From contig DXIS01000029.1 in assembly GCA_019112735.1 (NCBI GenBank), positions 23,594 to 87,593 of the forward strand: a stretch of 64,000 nt of DNA, read 5' to 3'. The stretch's first letter is position 1. Each line of letters begins with the position of its first letter. Of the stretch, positions 49,733 to 57,920 are shown piece by piece. The position numbers and the translations under genes are program-made. The notes under the pieces were generated by a model that was not told where the DNA came from, made no database searches, and worked only from the letters and a program-made list of their open reading frames with translations. Origin of the DNA: Candidatus Mediterraneibacter guildfordensis. GTDB taxonomy: Bacteria; Bacillota; Clostridia; Lachnospirales; Lachnospiraceae.

Positions 49733-50241
49733 GAATAGATCCTCCCTTTTCGGATTGCCGAGATGACGCTTTGCGAAACGCCATACATCTTTGATAGTTC
49801 GCATCCCTTTATTCCACAGTAAAAGCCAAACCGAATGGCCTGCACGTCATCAACGGACAGCTTTCTCCAAACTTTTCCCTGCCTATACACATCGAGAATG
49901 TTTTCTGTTCGTGTGCCATATCTGAGATTTTCCAGCCGATTATCAGTAGGATCACCATTGCTATGCAAGACCTCCATCCCATCTGGCGGTGCGCCAACGA
50001 AGGTCAGCATTACTAATTGATGAACAGGGCGTCCAGGCGTTCCACGTCCAAGTACTACAGATACATGGCCGCTTTTGCAAAATTGCCCTGGTCTTAAAAC
50101 TCGCCCCTTTACATTTCGATAAAATTCTTTACCTGTGAAATGGCATACTCCACGAACTTTCTGGTCTAAACTACGGATTCTGCCCATGTCGCTTGCCTGA
50201 TATTTTCCTTCATAGCCAGGGATGTCTTTCCATGTTTCCAA
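49720..50241 (-). CDS. NUMOD4/HNH homing-type endonuclease (TTG start)
   Basis: A free-standing HNH nuclease of about 173 aa. It opens with the NUMOD4 motif TWKDIPGYEGKYQASDMGRI, then HQLVMLTFVGAPPDGMEVLH, the HNH core with HSNGDPTDNRLENLRYGT and a C-terminal helix-turn-helix CELSKMYGVSQSVISAI. An ATG at 50256 is possible, but GGAGGTGA lies inside that reading and is spaced 5 bases from the TTG at 50241, which is thus the better start. Composition is AT-richer than the genes on both sides, a sign of independent entry. It lies between the SSB block and polA, a usual niche for such selfish genes. Confidence 0.85.
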   Translation of the reverse strand: METWKDIPGYEGKYQASDMGRIRSLDQKVRGVCHFTGKEFYRNVKGRVLRPGQFCKSGHVSVVLGRGTPGRPVHQLVMLTFVGAPPDGMEVLHSNGDPTDNRLENLRYGTRTENILDVYRQGKVWRKLSVDDVQAIRFGFYCGIKGCELSKMYGVSQSVISAIRKGRIYSWLK

Positions 50242-50304
50242 ACTTATCACCTCCATAAGAAACAGGCGGCAGGAGTGCTGTTCCCGCCGCCCGGTGTGTA
50301 TTGC

Positions 50305-50490
50305 TCATTCTTTCGGCTGCTTCGCTGCCTGATGCTTCTTCTCCCGGTGCTTCTTAAACTTTGTCCAGCACCAGTGCAGGAAGTCGGTGATCCAGTACAC
50401 GATGCTGCCTACGGCAAATCCGTACAGGAGGATGAAAATCACGATCACATCAAACTGTTTTGCAAACTCATAAAGCTCTGTCATATCCAT
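50305..50490 (-). CDS. Small membrane protein of the replication block
   Basis: A 61-aa protein with one helix (VIVIFILLYGFAVGSIVYWI, about residues 16-35) and a Lys/His-rich tail. GAGGT lies upstream; the first Met or the second (50484) may be used. No family recognised. Inserted between the DUF2815 and HNH genes. Confidence 0.6.
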   Translation of the reverse strand: MDMTELYEFAKQFDVIVIFILLYGFAVGSIVYWITDFLHWCWTKFKKHREKKHQAAKQPKE

Positions 50491-50549
50491 TTACCTCGCA
50501 TTTTCTTTGAATGGGCGGGCGGCAGCGGTGACTGCCGCCCTGTGTTGCC

Positions 50550-51113
50550 TCAGGAAAGATAATCGTCGTCATCCTCGGTGGAGAAATCATCCTCCGCACG
50601 GCTCTTGCCGCCCAGCGGCTCCCCATCGGAGATCTTCTGCAGGTTGTTCAGCCCGCAGGCGATGCCCCGGTTGCCGTTGGAGTTAAAGGCGTACAGGTTG
50701 ATGCTGGCCCTGCCGTACACACCGGAGTACACCTCGGAACGCTCCAGGATGGGGTTCAGGTCCGCATCCACAATACCGGGTGCGGTGGCGGAATTGGCGT
50801 TGATGAAGTACGCATCCGCATAGACCGGATCATCGGGGCGTTCCACATCGCCGTCACGCAGCGGGGTCTTGATGACCGAGAGGGCGGGGACAGTCTTGCC
50901 GTTGCCCTTCAGTTTGGACTCGCCCTCCTCATAGGCCGCCTGGATCGCCGCCTTGATGGCTTCCACGGTCTTCTTGTCAGACTTCGGAATGATCAGGCTG
51001 ACGCTGTACTTGGGCGTGCCGCCGTTGATGCTCTTGGGGTCCCAGACGTTCGCATAGCTCCAGCGGGTTCTGGGGCCGGTGATTACCTTCGTCTTATTTA
51101 CGATCTTTGCCAT
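50550..51113 (-). CDS. DUF2815 family, phage single-stranded DNA-binding protein
   Basis: A 187-aa protein of the DUF2815 family, which resembles T7 gp2.5-type SSB. Signature parts: RWSYANVWDPKSINGG, YSVSLIIPKSDKKTV and GIACGLNNLQKISDGEPLGG; the C-terminus is very acidic (EDDDDYLS), as in SSBs that recruit polymerase. AGGAGGA upstream sets the start at 51113. It overlaps the DUF2800 stop by 20 bases. Acts with the polymerase and the DUF2800 nuclease in element replication. Confidence 0.88.
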   Translation of the reverse strand: MAKIVNKTKVITGPRTRWSYANVWDPKSINGGTPKYSVSLIIPKSDKKTVEAIKAAIQAAYEEGESKLKGNGKTVPALSVIKTPLRDGDVERPDDPVYADAYFINANSATAPGIVDADLNPILERSEVYSGVYGRASINLYAFNSNGNRGIACGLNNLQKISDGEPLGGKSRAEDDFSTEDDDDYLS

Positions 51114-52254
51114 AGTTGTTGTCCTCCTCATTTTCTTTGAAATCGTTAATGGCTGTATTCATGGCCGGGCGCTTATCGCTCTCCGGCACAAGTACGGGTT
51201 TTCCGGGCGGCTTATAGACAAGGCCGCCGAGCAGTTCTTCAAACTTCTTCCGGCCAAGGGCCTGGCTCATGGCCGTGATGCCCAGCAGTTTCTTCTCATA
51301 GGGCTCGTAGCCGGCATCCTCCACCGCTTTGGCGACTGCGTCGTCATCGGTGTACTTCCGGTTGGAGCGGCCCTCGACTACTTTGAATCCTGTGAACTTC
51401 GTCCCGGACAGGGCTTTCTGCAGGGCGTAGTCCTTGATGTCCCCAGCCCAGGAGACCAGTTCGTCCGCTTTGGTAAGAATAGCGGCGACCTCATCATCTC
51501 CCAGGAGCGCGGGCATCTCGAAGTCATACCGCGCCAGTTCCAGGTTGTACTCCGCCCGTTTGCGGCAGTTGGCCTTTGCCTTGCAGAACTGGCAGTGATC
51601 GCCGGCTTTGAACTCGCCCTTGCCCTCGTATGCCAGCTTTGCGGCGGGGGCAAGCACGGTCTTAGCCCAGGCCAGGAGTTCTTCCTGGCTCATGGTGTAT
51701 GTGCTGACGTTCTCCCGGCGGGGTTGGTAGATGGTAAGGCTGACCTGCGCGATATCGTAGATGCCATCGAACAGGTCGAGGGCGCCCAGCGCATAGCAGG
51801 AAAGCTGGCTGTTCTTCTCCGCTGACACCAGGACGCCAAGCCCGTGCTTGTAGTCAATGATGTGGAGAAGCCCATCCGATACGATGACGCAGTCTCCGGT
51901 GCCGAAGCTGCCCTCGATCCCTACATAGCGGGAATAGTCGAGCCGCTGCTCCACAAGCACCAGCGGGTCGGCGCAGCGTTTTCTGGCCTTTGCAACTTCC
52001 TCCATCACGAAGGCACAGTAGCCGTCGGCGCAGTCCTCCATCTCCTGGGAGTAGTAGGTCAGGTTCTCTGTAGGGTCCTTCACCCTGCGGCCAAGGGCTT
52101 TTTCCACCTTATAAGCGCACAGCTCATGGCAGTCGGTACCCTCCTGGGCGTATTCGCTGGGCCTGTCCGCATACTCCTCGCAGAGCCGGGCCGACGGCGG
52201 GCAGTTGATCCACCTGTGGCTTGCGGAGGCGGAAAGGAAAGAATGTTTACCCAT
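51094..52254 (-). CDS. DUF2800 family PD-(D/E)XK nuclease (Cas4/RecB-like)
   Basis: A 386-aa phage protein. HSFLSASASHRWINCPPSARL at the N-terminus is the family start (partly quoted). The nuclease core shows GSFGTGDCVI, LHIIDYKHG and QLSCYALGAL, the D...DxK plus Gln pattern of RecB-like nucleases. Cysteines in HCQFCKAKANC, with one near the N-terminus, could hold an iron-sulfur cluster as in Cas4. Probably processes DNA ends during element replication or recombination. Confidence 0.88.
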   Translation of the reverse strand: MGKHSFLSASASHRWINCPPSARLCEEYADRPSEYAQEGTDCHELCAYKVEKALGRRVKDPTENLTYYSQEMEDCADGYCAFVMEEVAKARKRCADPLVLVEQRLDYSRYVGIEGSFGTGDCVIVSDGLLHIIDYKHGLGVLVSAEKNSQLSCYALGALDLFDGIYDIAQVSLTIYQPRRENVSTYTMSQEELLAWAKTVLAPAAKLAYEGKGEFKAGDHCQFCKAKANCRKRAEYNLELARYDFEMPALLGDDEVAAILTKADELVSWAGDIKDYALQKALSGTKFTGFKVVEGRSNRKYTDDDAVAKAVEDAGYEPYEKKLLGITAMSQALGRKKFEELLGGLVYKPPGKPVLVPESDKRPAMNTAINDFKENEEDNNYGKDRK

Positions 52255-52588
52255 CGGTCCCCGCCTCCGGCTTTCCGAGCGCGTCCGCTTCCTTCAGAAA
52301 CTCTTCGTACCTGGAAGGGTCGATATCCGACAGCTTCCGCGCTCCGTACTTTGTGATGAGGGCTTTCACCTCTGCCGAGTACCCAGCCTGGGCGATTACC
52401 GTCATGCGGTGGCGCACCTCTTCAAAGGCGGGCGCTTTCGGCTTTCCTTTGGGAGCTGCCTTTGACGGCGTATCCTCTGCCGCCTGGGAAGAAAACATCC
52501 CCGCCAGCGTATTGGCGATTTCGATGATGGTCTCCCCGCAGGAGCGCAGCTCCTTAATCTGTAAGTCCAGGTCGCTCATTTTCCCCAT
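52247..52588 (-). CDS. Phage hypothetical protein of the replication block
   Basis: A 113-aa protein: an N-terminal coiled-coil-like helix (DLDLQIKELRSCGETIIEIA), a Lys/Pro/Ala linker and a C-terminal helical part (FEEVRHRMTVIAQAGYSAEV) resembling HeH/SAP-like small domains. AAGGAGGAA lies 7 bases before the ATG. It overlaps the DUF2800 start by 8 bases. Such proteins regularly precede DUF2800 in clostridial prophages; function unknown. Confidence 0.7.
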   Translation of the reverse strand: MGKMSDLDLQIKELRSCGETIIEIANTLAGMFSSQAAEDTPSKAAPKGKPKAPAFEEVRHRMTVIAQAGYSAEVKALITKYGARKLSDIDPSRYEEFLKEADALGKPEAGTDG

Positions 52589-52724
52589 TCGGCGTTCCTC
52601 CTTCCTGATTTGCCGTCTGCAGCTTTCTGGCGAGACGCTTTGCGATCACGCTGATGGCGATCAGCACATCAGCGAGTTCCTCGTCAAGCTGCCTGTCTCT
52701 GGTTGTCTCTGAATTTTCCTGCAT
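52554..52724 (-). CDS. Small phage hypothetical protein
   Basis: A 56-aa protein (RDRQLDEELADVLIAISVIA is its core helix). The start at 52724 follows GGAGGT by about 8 bases; a longer frame from 52823 would start in an intergenic repeat and lacks a site. It overlaps the next gene by 35 bases. First gene of the leftward replication operon. Confidence 0.6.
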   Translation of the reverse strand: MQENSETTRDRQLDEELADVLIAISVIAKRLARKLQTANQEGGTPNGENERPGLTD

Positions 52725-52756
52725 CCGCAGTACCTCCGTTTCCGAGCGGCTTTCCT

Positions 52757-52800
52757 GCCCCTCTGTCTCTGAAAGGACAGAACCGGGATTTTTCAGCGGA
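52757..52800 (+). repeat. Intergenic repeat, copy 1 (direct)
   Basis: Contains CTCTGAAAGGACAGAA (gaaaggaca at 52771-52779) and TTTCAGCGG (52791-52799). Similar copies lie at 52823-52866 (same strand) and 54546-54593 (opposite strand). Confidence 0.6.
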
Positions 52801-52822
52801 GAAAAATTTTGCCGTCCCTGCA

Positions 52823-52866
52823 CCTCTCACTTCTGAAAGGACAAGGACGGCATTTTTTAGCGGTGT
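52823..52866 (+). repeat. Intergenic repeat, copy 2 (direct)
   Basis: CCTCTCACTTCTGAAAGGAC followed by a TTTAGCGGTG end (52856-52865). Matches copy 3 in inverted orientation, including the CACCTCTC start. Confidence 0.6.
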
Positions 52867-52964
52867 TTTTTTGAACAAGGTTAGCTGTGGTGTGATAACG
52901 CAGATGAGCGTGATTTGATATTTGAAACTATTAAAATATAATGATTTATAAATCTTTGTACACT

Positions 52965-53009
52965 AAAAAGCGGCTATCATGTCTTAGAAAACATGATAGC
53001 CACTTTTTT
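52965..53009. terminator. Bidirectional terminator after the DUF1700 gene
   Basis: Perfect 11-bp stem GGCTATCATGT/ACATGATAGCC (52972-52982, 52991-53001) flanked by A5 on the left and T6 on the right. Confidence 0.88.
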
Positions 53010-54108
53010 AGTTGTTTTTGACGGAAACACCATAACGGAGCGTTTTATAAATTGTTATGCCAATCTCGAATAGGGTAATTGCAACAATAAAAGCAAGAAA
53101 CCCGTTGGACACCATATCAGCGTCCCAGTAAGTGAGAAATCTTGCTCCTGAATCTGCATGATCGCCCAACGCCTGTTCAATCTCAAGTGCAAAATTCGGA
53201 TTCCAAATGGGTAAGACCTTTAGTACAATGATGCTCAATACAATTTGAAGTACTCCGCACACTATATTACTGATCATAACCAGTCTACAGTAGACTCCGA
53301 CAACCAAGCGTAATATCTCGTCTGCAAGACCAATCAGCAGACTTAGTATAAAGACGGGAAGAACGACGCTCCATTGTTCCAGGTTGAAAATGGGTACAGT
53401 CATTACGGTTTCATCTTCTGTAAAGAACGCCGCAAAGAAATGAGGAGCAAAAATTAGCAATACACTAAAAATGACGATAAATATAATACCTACAATGCTG
53501 TCGCCCCGACTTATGATCGCTTTTTTATCGGGGACAGGCTCTAAAAATTTTGGTGTCCAGCGGGAGTGGGAGGTTGGTATTTTGCTTTCTTCCGACAGAC
53601 TGTCTAAGGTCCATTTCTCTGCCTTTTTCAGCTCGAATTGAACCTTCTTTCGCTCCATAATGGCAAAAGTCAAGGTCACTGCACCGAATGCGGACACGCA
53701 GGACAGAATAGCATCAGTAATTCCGGTGATCAGACCGTCTACGATGGCTCGGATAATGACAGAAGCAGAGTTTTGTGCGGTAATCGCAGGCATTTCTCCT
53801 ATTGCATTTATCAGGGAAATAACCAAAATCGGTATAGCAGCACAGATTAAGACGACCTTAACAAACCACAGATAGGTGTCAAAGTATTCCGGGCCAATCA
53901 AATATCTTTGGTCGCCTTGATATTGCTTTGCAAATTCAGCAGGATCGCCGAGTTCAGTCAGCACCTCTTCCATAGAGCCTTTATCCGTATACATATCGCT
54001 GATCAGTTCTTCCAGCTCCATGCGCACTTCATCTCGCTGAGCTTTGGGAAGCCGACGGATTACCTGATAAATATATCGATCCATATAGTCTTTTTCATTT
54101 GGCGTCAT
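53008..54108 (-). CDS. DUF1700/HAAS-domain membrane protein
   Basis: A 366-aa membrane protein. The N-terminal 80 residues form the HAAS (DUF1700) helical domain: MDRYIYQVIRRLPKAQRDEV and EEVLTELGDPAEFAKQYQGD (partly quoted). The rest has six or so hydrophobic segments in pairs. Genes of this type nearly always follow a PadR repressor, as here (4-base ATGA overlap), and modulate envelope or drug-response functions. Function otherwise unknown. AT-richer than the phage genes around it; the pair is likely a later insertion. Confidence 0.85.
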   Translation of the reverse strand: MTPNEKDYMDRYIYQVIRRLPKAQRDEVRMELEELISDMYTDKGSMEEVLTELGDPAEFAKQYQGDQRYLIGPEYFDTYLWFVKVVLICAAIPILVISLINAIGEMPAITAQNSASVIIRAIVDGLITGITDAILSCVSAFGAVTLTFAIMERKKVQFELKKAEKWTLDSLSEESKIPTSHSRWTPKFLEPVPDKKAIISRGDSIVGIIFIVIFSVLLIFAPHFFAAFFTEDETVMTVPIFNLEQWSVVLPVFILSLLIGLADEILRLVVGVYCRLVMISNIVCGVLQIVLSIIVLKVLPIWNPNFALEIEQALGDHADSGARFLTYWDADMVSNGFLAFIVAITLFEIGITIYKTLRYGVSVKNN

Positions 54109-54458
54109 GATTCTTCCTCCCTTAATAACCGGTCCATTCCGGCGGATAAGTTTTGCCAGTATGCTTTCAGCTTCTCATAAATTTCTGTTCCGTATTTTGT
54201 CCGCTGATAATATTTTCTCGGTTTTGCGCCACCGGTTTCCCACCTGCTTTCCAAAAGCCCCTGATTCTCAAGTCGGCGAAGGAGAGGATATAGGGTGTTG
54301 GGGTCAATGGCAACGCCTTTTTCTTCCAAGCTCTGCACCAAAGCATACCCGTATTTCGGTTCTTTCATCTGACTGAGTACGCTAATAGTCAATGTGCCTC
54401 TGCGAAGTTCCAAAAGCAAAGAGGATAATAAATCTTTTTCTTCTCCCATCAGCGTCAC
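54105..54458 (-). CDS. PadR family transcriptional regulator
   Basis: A 117-aa winged-helix repressor. Family signature LRRGTLTISVLSQMKEPKYGYALVQSLEEKG (partly quoted), then DPNTLYPLLRRLENQGLLES and KPRKYYQRTKYG. AGGAGGTGA is placed before the ATG. Its promoter has consensus -35 and -10 elements with a direct repeat in the spacer, so it probably represses itself and the DUF1700 gene. Confidence 0.93.
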   Translation of the reverse strand: MTLMGEEKDLLSSLLLELRRGTLTISVLSQMKEPKYGYALVQSLEEKGVAIDPNTLYPLLRRLENQGLLESRWETGGAKPRKYYQRTKYGTEIYEKLKAYWQNLSAGMDRLLREEES

Positions 54459-54469
54459 CTCCTGTCGTC

Positions 54470-54499
54470 ATTATACTGTATGTCATACTGTATTGTCAA
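54470..54499 (-). promoter_or_regulatory. PadR promoter with operator in the spacer
   Basis: Minus strand: TTGACA (54494-54499), 18-base spacer, TATAAT (54470-54475). The spacer region carries two copies of the 9-mer ATACAGTAT (54473-54481 and 54485-54493) 3 bases apart. This fits autorepression by PadR. Confidence 0.75.
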
Positions 54500-54545
54500 T
54501 AAGAAAATAAAAGGTCAATCACAAGAATTTTGAAAAGTTTGAATA

Positions 54546-54593
54546 CCCACCGCTGAAACAAAGGGTTTCTGTCCTTTCACAATTAGAGAGGTG
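54546..54593 (-). repeat. Intergenic repeat, copy 3 (inverted)
   Basis: Read on the minus strand: CACCTCTCTAATTGTGAAAG then a TTTCAGCGGTG end. It is the inverted counterpart of copy 2, so the PadR/DUF1700 module is bracketed by inverted repeats. Confidence 0.6.
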
Positions 54594-54632
54594 TAAGCCG
54601 CTCAATTTTCAGAGAAAGGACGGAAACAGACT

Positions 54633-54875
54633 ATGGGAACAGCAAAATCAAAAGGACTGCCGCACTGCACGGCGCACAGGGACTGCTTTGCCAATAAGGA
54701 TGGTGTATGCATCTGCCTGGGTGACAATGACTTTCATGGGAAGGATTGCCCGTTTTATAAGACCACGGCGCAGAATGACGCAGACAGGCAGAAAAGCTAT
54801 GAGCGGCTGGTGCAGCTTGGCCGCACGGATTTGATCGAGATGTATAAAGTGAGGGTCGCTTATGGGAGTCAGTAA
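54633..54875 (+). CDS. Small cysteine-rich phage protein
   Basis: An 80-aa protein with cysteines in LPHCTAHRDC, GVCICL and KDCPFYK, likely a zinc-binding fold. GAAAGGAC lies upstream. First gene of the rightward block; overlaps the next gene by 14 bases. Family not recognised. Confidence 0.65.
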   Translation: MGTAKSKGLPHCTAHRDCFANKDGVCICLGDNDFHGKDCPFYKTTAQNDADRQKSYERLVQLGRTDLIEMYKVRVAYGSQ

Positions 54876-55281
54876 ATATAACAGTGAAGGTTACTATGAC
54901 CCGACCGCCTATGAAGCCCTCACAAAGGCTATCCAGGAGGAAAAGACAGCGAGATACCGTCCGCTGGTGTATATCTGTTCCCCGTACTCCGGGGACATGG
55001 AGGGCAATACCGAAAAAGCAAGGCGGTACAGCCGCTTTGCCGCAGACGCCGGCACGATCCCTATTGCGCCGCATCTGCTGTTTCCGCAGTTCTTATCGGA
55101 AGATACGGAACGGGAGCTGGCAATTTTTATGGATCTGGTGCTGCTGGGCAAGTGTGAGCAGCTCTGGGTGTTCGGCGGCAAGGTGTCCGATGGGATGCGC
55201 CGGGAGATTGGAAAGGCAAAGCAGAAAAATATGACGATCCGTTATTTTACGGAGGATATGGAGGAAACGGAATGCAGATGA
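54862..55281 (+). CDS. DUF4406/nucleoside deoxyribosyltransferase-like phage protein
   Basis: A 139-aa protein. VYICSPYSGDMEGNTEKAR is the signature of DUF4406/DUF7768 proteins related to nucleoside 2-deoxyribosyltransferases; later parts APHLLFPQFL and LWVFGGKVSDGMRREI complete the fold. It might act on nucleotides in phage DNA metabolism. Overlaps the primase gene by 10 bases. Confidence 0.83.
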   Translation: MGVSKYNSEGYYDPTAYEALTKAIQEEKTARYRPLVYICSPYSGDMEGNTEKARRYSRFAADAGTIPIAPHLLFPQFLSEDTERELAIFMDLVLLGKCEQLWVFGGKVSDGMRREIGKAKQKNMTIRYFTEDMEETECR

Positions 55282-57506
55282 CAATTTATGACGCTGCGAC
55301 GGTGGGGAGCCGGTCAAACTGCGTGTACCCGAATCCCGTGACAGTCACGGATGCGGACACCATGCGGCAGGCGGCGGCCTTCGACCATGTGTGTGCGGCA
55401 TATAAGCAGAATTACCGCAGTGTGGACAACTTCCTGAAAGCGGACTGCCTGCCGATGGACTGCGATAATGACCACTCGGACGACCCGGACGAGTGGCTCA
55501 CGCCCTTTGACGTGGCGATGGATTTTCCGGGCGTGGGGATGATCTTCGTCTACAGTAAAAGCCACATGAAACCGAAAGGAAAACGCGGCCCCAGGCCCCG
55601 GTTCCATGTGTATTTTATCTGTACGGAGACAACGGATGCGGCGCTCTACAGTTCATGGAAGGACAGGCTGATTGCCGATTACCCTTATTTCGATGACGGG
55701 GCCAAGGACAGCGCCCGGTTCCTTTTCGGGGTAAAAAACGCACAGGTCGAGGTCTACGACGGCAGCATCACCATTAATGCGTTCCTTACCGACCGCTTTG
55801 CGGAGTGGGACGCGGCGCAGGGGCAGATCCCGGAAGGATCCCGGAACAAGACCATGTCCCATTACGCCGGCCGGATCATTAAGCGGCTGGGAAATACGGA
55901 AGAAGCCCATAAGCAGTTCTTGAAGGAAGCGGAAAAATGCAGCCCGCCGCTGGATGATGCGGAGCTTGCAGGCATCTGGGCCAGCGCCGTGAAGTTCGGT
56001 GCGAAGGTGGCCGCCCAGGACGGGTATATCCCGCCGGAGCAGTATAACCAGGACTTCCTGCTGATGCCGGAGGATTTCTCGGATGTAGGCCAGGCTATCG
56101 TATTGTCGCGGGAGTACATGGATCGGCTCCGCTTCTCCCCGGCTACGGATTACATCGTGTTCAACGGCTCGTTCTGGGAAGAATCCCAGCCGAATGCCCA
56201 GGGCATTGCCCAGGAGCTGACCGCAAGACAGCTTGAGGAGGCGGAAGTAGAGATACAGCGGTGCATGAAGGAAATGTCGGAAAACGGCGCGTGGGCCATG
56301 CTCGCCGCGATGGGCGCTAAGAAAGCGATAGCGGCGTTCAGCGAAGCCCAGCGGTGCTCCTTTGAGAAATACGAACGGGCAGAGACCTACCGGAAGTACG
56401 CCATCAAGCGCCGGGATACGAAATACATCTCGGCAGCCTTAAAGGAAGCCCGCCCGATGATCCAGATCGAGCAGCGCGTCCTGGATGCGGATGAGTTTTT
56501 ACTGAACCTGCCGTCCGGCACCTGTGATCTTAGGACGGGGGCTGTCAGGGAACACAACGCTCAGGACTATATCACGAAGCAGACGGCGGTAGACCCGTCC
56601 GGGGACGGCATGGATATCTGGGAGGACGCCCTCCAGACCTTCTTCCAGAGGGACGCCGACCTGATTCACTATGTACAGGAGATCGTAGGGCTTGCCGCCA
56701 TCGGCAAGGTCTACATTGAAGCCCTGGTCATTGCTTACGGCGAGGGCAGGAACGGCAAGTCCACCTTCTGGAACACCATTGCCCGTGTGCTTGGCGCCTA
56801 TTCCGGCAATATGTCCGCAGACACCCTGACCGTGGGTTGCAAGCGCAATGTGAAGCCGGAACTGGCGGAAGCCAAGGGCAAGCGGATGATCATTGCCGCC
56901 GAACTGGAGGAAGGGATGCGCCTGAACACCTCCAATGTCAAGCAGCTCTGCTCCACAGATGAGATCTATGCGGAGAAAAAGTACAAGGCGCCGTTCTCCT
57001 ATGTTCCCACCCACACGCTGGTGCTGTATACCAACCATCTGCCCAGGGTCGGAGCCATTGACCAGGGTACCTGGCGGCGGCTCATCGTGATCCCCTTCAA
57101 CGCCAAGATTGAGGGCAAAGCAGACATCAAGAACTATGCGGACTTCCTGTTCAAAACGGCAGGCGGCGCTGTGCTTTCCTGGATTATCGAGGGGGCAAAG
57201 CGCGTCATCGGCAATGATTACAAAATCGTCCAGCCCAAAGTGGTATGGGATGCCATCCAGAAATACAAGGAGAACAACGATTGGCTGTCCCACTTCCTGG
57301 ATGACTGCTGCGAAATCAATCCGTCCTACGAAGCGAAGTCTGGCGAGGTTTATAACACCTACCGCAGCTATTGCAATCAGATGGGTGAGTATGCGCGAAG
57401 CACCACAGATTTTTACACCGCCATTGAGGCGGCAGATTTCACGCGCCGCAAGACGAAAAAAGGGATGCTGATTCATGGATTTCGCCTGAAATCGGATTTT
57501 GAGTAA
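55272..57506 (+). CDS. Phage/plasmid primase-helicase, P4 family
   Basis: A 744-aa replication protein. The N-terminal third resembles a primase/polymerase domain (acidic MDCDND near residue 62-67, RPRFHVYF, DSARFLFGV). The C-terminal half is a superfamily 3 helicase: D5-type N domain near 400-480, Walker A YGEGRNGKST at about residue 490, Walker B IIAAELEEG, then sensor TLVLYTNHLPR. This pair unwinds and primes element DNA. It has no VapE motif. The likely origin partner was not located. Confidence 0.9.
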   Translation: MQMTIYDAATVGSRSNCVYPNPVTVTDADTMRQAAAFDHVCAAYKQNYRSVDNFLKADCLPMDCDNDHSDDPDEWLTPFDVAMDFPGVGMIFVYSKSHMKPKGKRGPRPRFHVYFICTETTDAALYSSWKDRLIADYPYFDDGAKDSARFLFGVKNAQVEVYDGSITINAFLTDRFAEWDAAQGQIPEGSRNKTMSHYAGRIIKRLGNTEEAHKQFLKEAEKCSPPLDDAELAGIWASAVKFGAKVAAQDGYIPPEQYNQDFLLMPEDFSDVGQAIVLSREYMDRLRFSPATDYIVFNGSFWEESQPNAQGIAQELTARQLEEAEVEIQRCMKEMSENGAWAMLAAMGAKKAIAAFSEAQRCSFEKYERAETYRKYAIKRRDTKYISAALKEARPMIQIEQRVLDADEFLLNLPSGTCDLRTGAVREHNAQDYITKQTAVDPSGDGMDIWEDALQTFFQRDADLIHYVQEIVGLAAIGKVYIEALVIAYGEGRNGKSTFWNTIARVLGAYSGNMSADTLTVGCKRNVKPELAEAKGKRMIIAAELEEGMRLNTSNVKQLCSTDEIYAEKKYKAPFSYVPTHTLVLYTNHLPRVGAIDQGTWRRLIVIPFNAKIEGKADIKNYADFLFKTAGGAVLSWIIEGAKRVIGNDYKIVQPKVVWDAIQKYKENNDWLSHFLDDCCEINPSYEAKSGEVYNTYRSYCNQMGEYARSTTDFYTAIEAADFTRRKTKKGMLIHGFRLKSDFE

Positions 57507-57632
57507 GCGTGAAGCTATCAAGGTGACGGTCGGTGATAGTCTCTCCCTAAAGTCCTCTAAGGACAAGAAAAAATAACATATATAAAGAAATCGTGGGAGG
57601 ACTGTCATAGACCGTCACCAGAAGGAGGTCTT

Positions 57633-57920
57633 ATGAGAGAGAAAGCCATTGAACAAAAACTGGTTCAGGCAGTTAAATCCAAAGGCGGGATTGCGCCGAA
57701 GTTCGTATCGCCGGGATTTTCCGGGGTTCCCGACCGCCTTATCCTATTGCCGGATGGGAAATGCGGCTTCGTGGAAGTCAAGGCCCTTGGCGAAAAGCCA
57801 CGGCCGCTGCAGAAGTCAAGGATACGGCTTTTGCGGCGGCTGGGATTTCTGGTATTTGTCCTGGATGACGAGAGCCAGATTCCCCACATCCTTTCTGGGA
57901 TCGGAGGTGATGCCAAATGA
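57633..57920 (+). CDS. VRR-NUC domain nuclease
   Basis: A 95-aa minimal PD-(D/E)XK nuclease: SKGGIAPKFVSPGFSGVPD, LLPDGKCGFVEVKAL with the catalytic ExK and the following Q/R-rich helix. VRR-NUC proteins of this size are standard phage partners of SNF2-type helicases; its stop overlaps the helicase start by 4 bases. AGAAGGAGG upstream. May act as a Holliday-junction or flap nuclease. Confidence 0.92.
   Translation: MREKAIEQKLVQAVKSKGGIAPKFVSPGFSGVPDRLILLPDGKCGFVEVKALGEKPRPLQKSRIRLLRRLGFLVFVLDDESQIPHILSGIGGDAK

Noticed and set aside
50242..50256. ATG at 50256 as start of the HNH gene
   Set aside because: It would place the GGAGGTGA site inside the coding region; the TTG at 50241 has ideal spacing.
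52757..52866. Short CRISPR-like direct repeats
   Set aside because: Only two direct copies, imperfect, with no cas gene and an inverted third copy.
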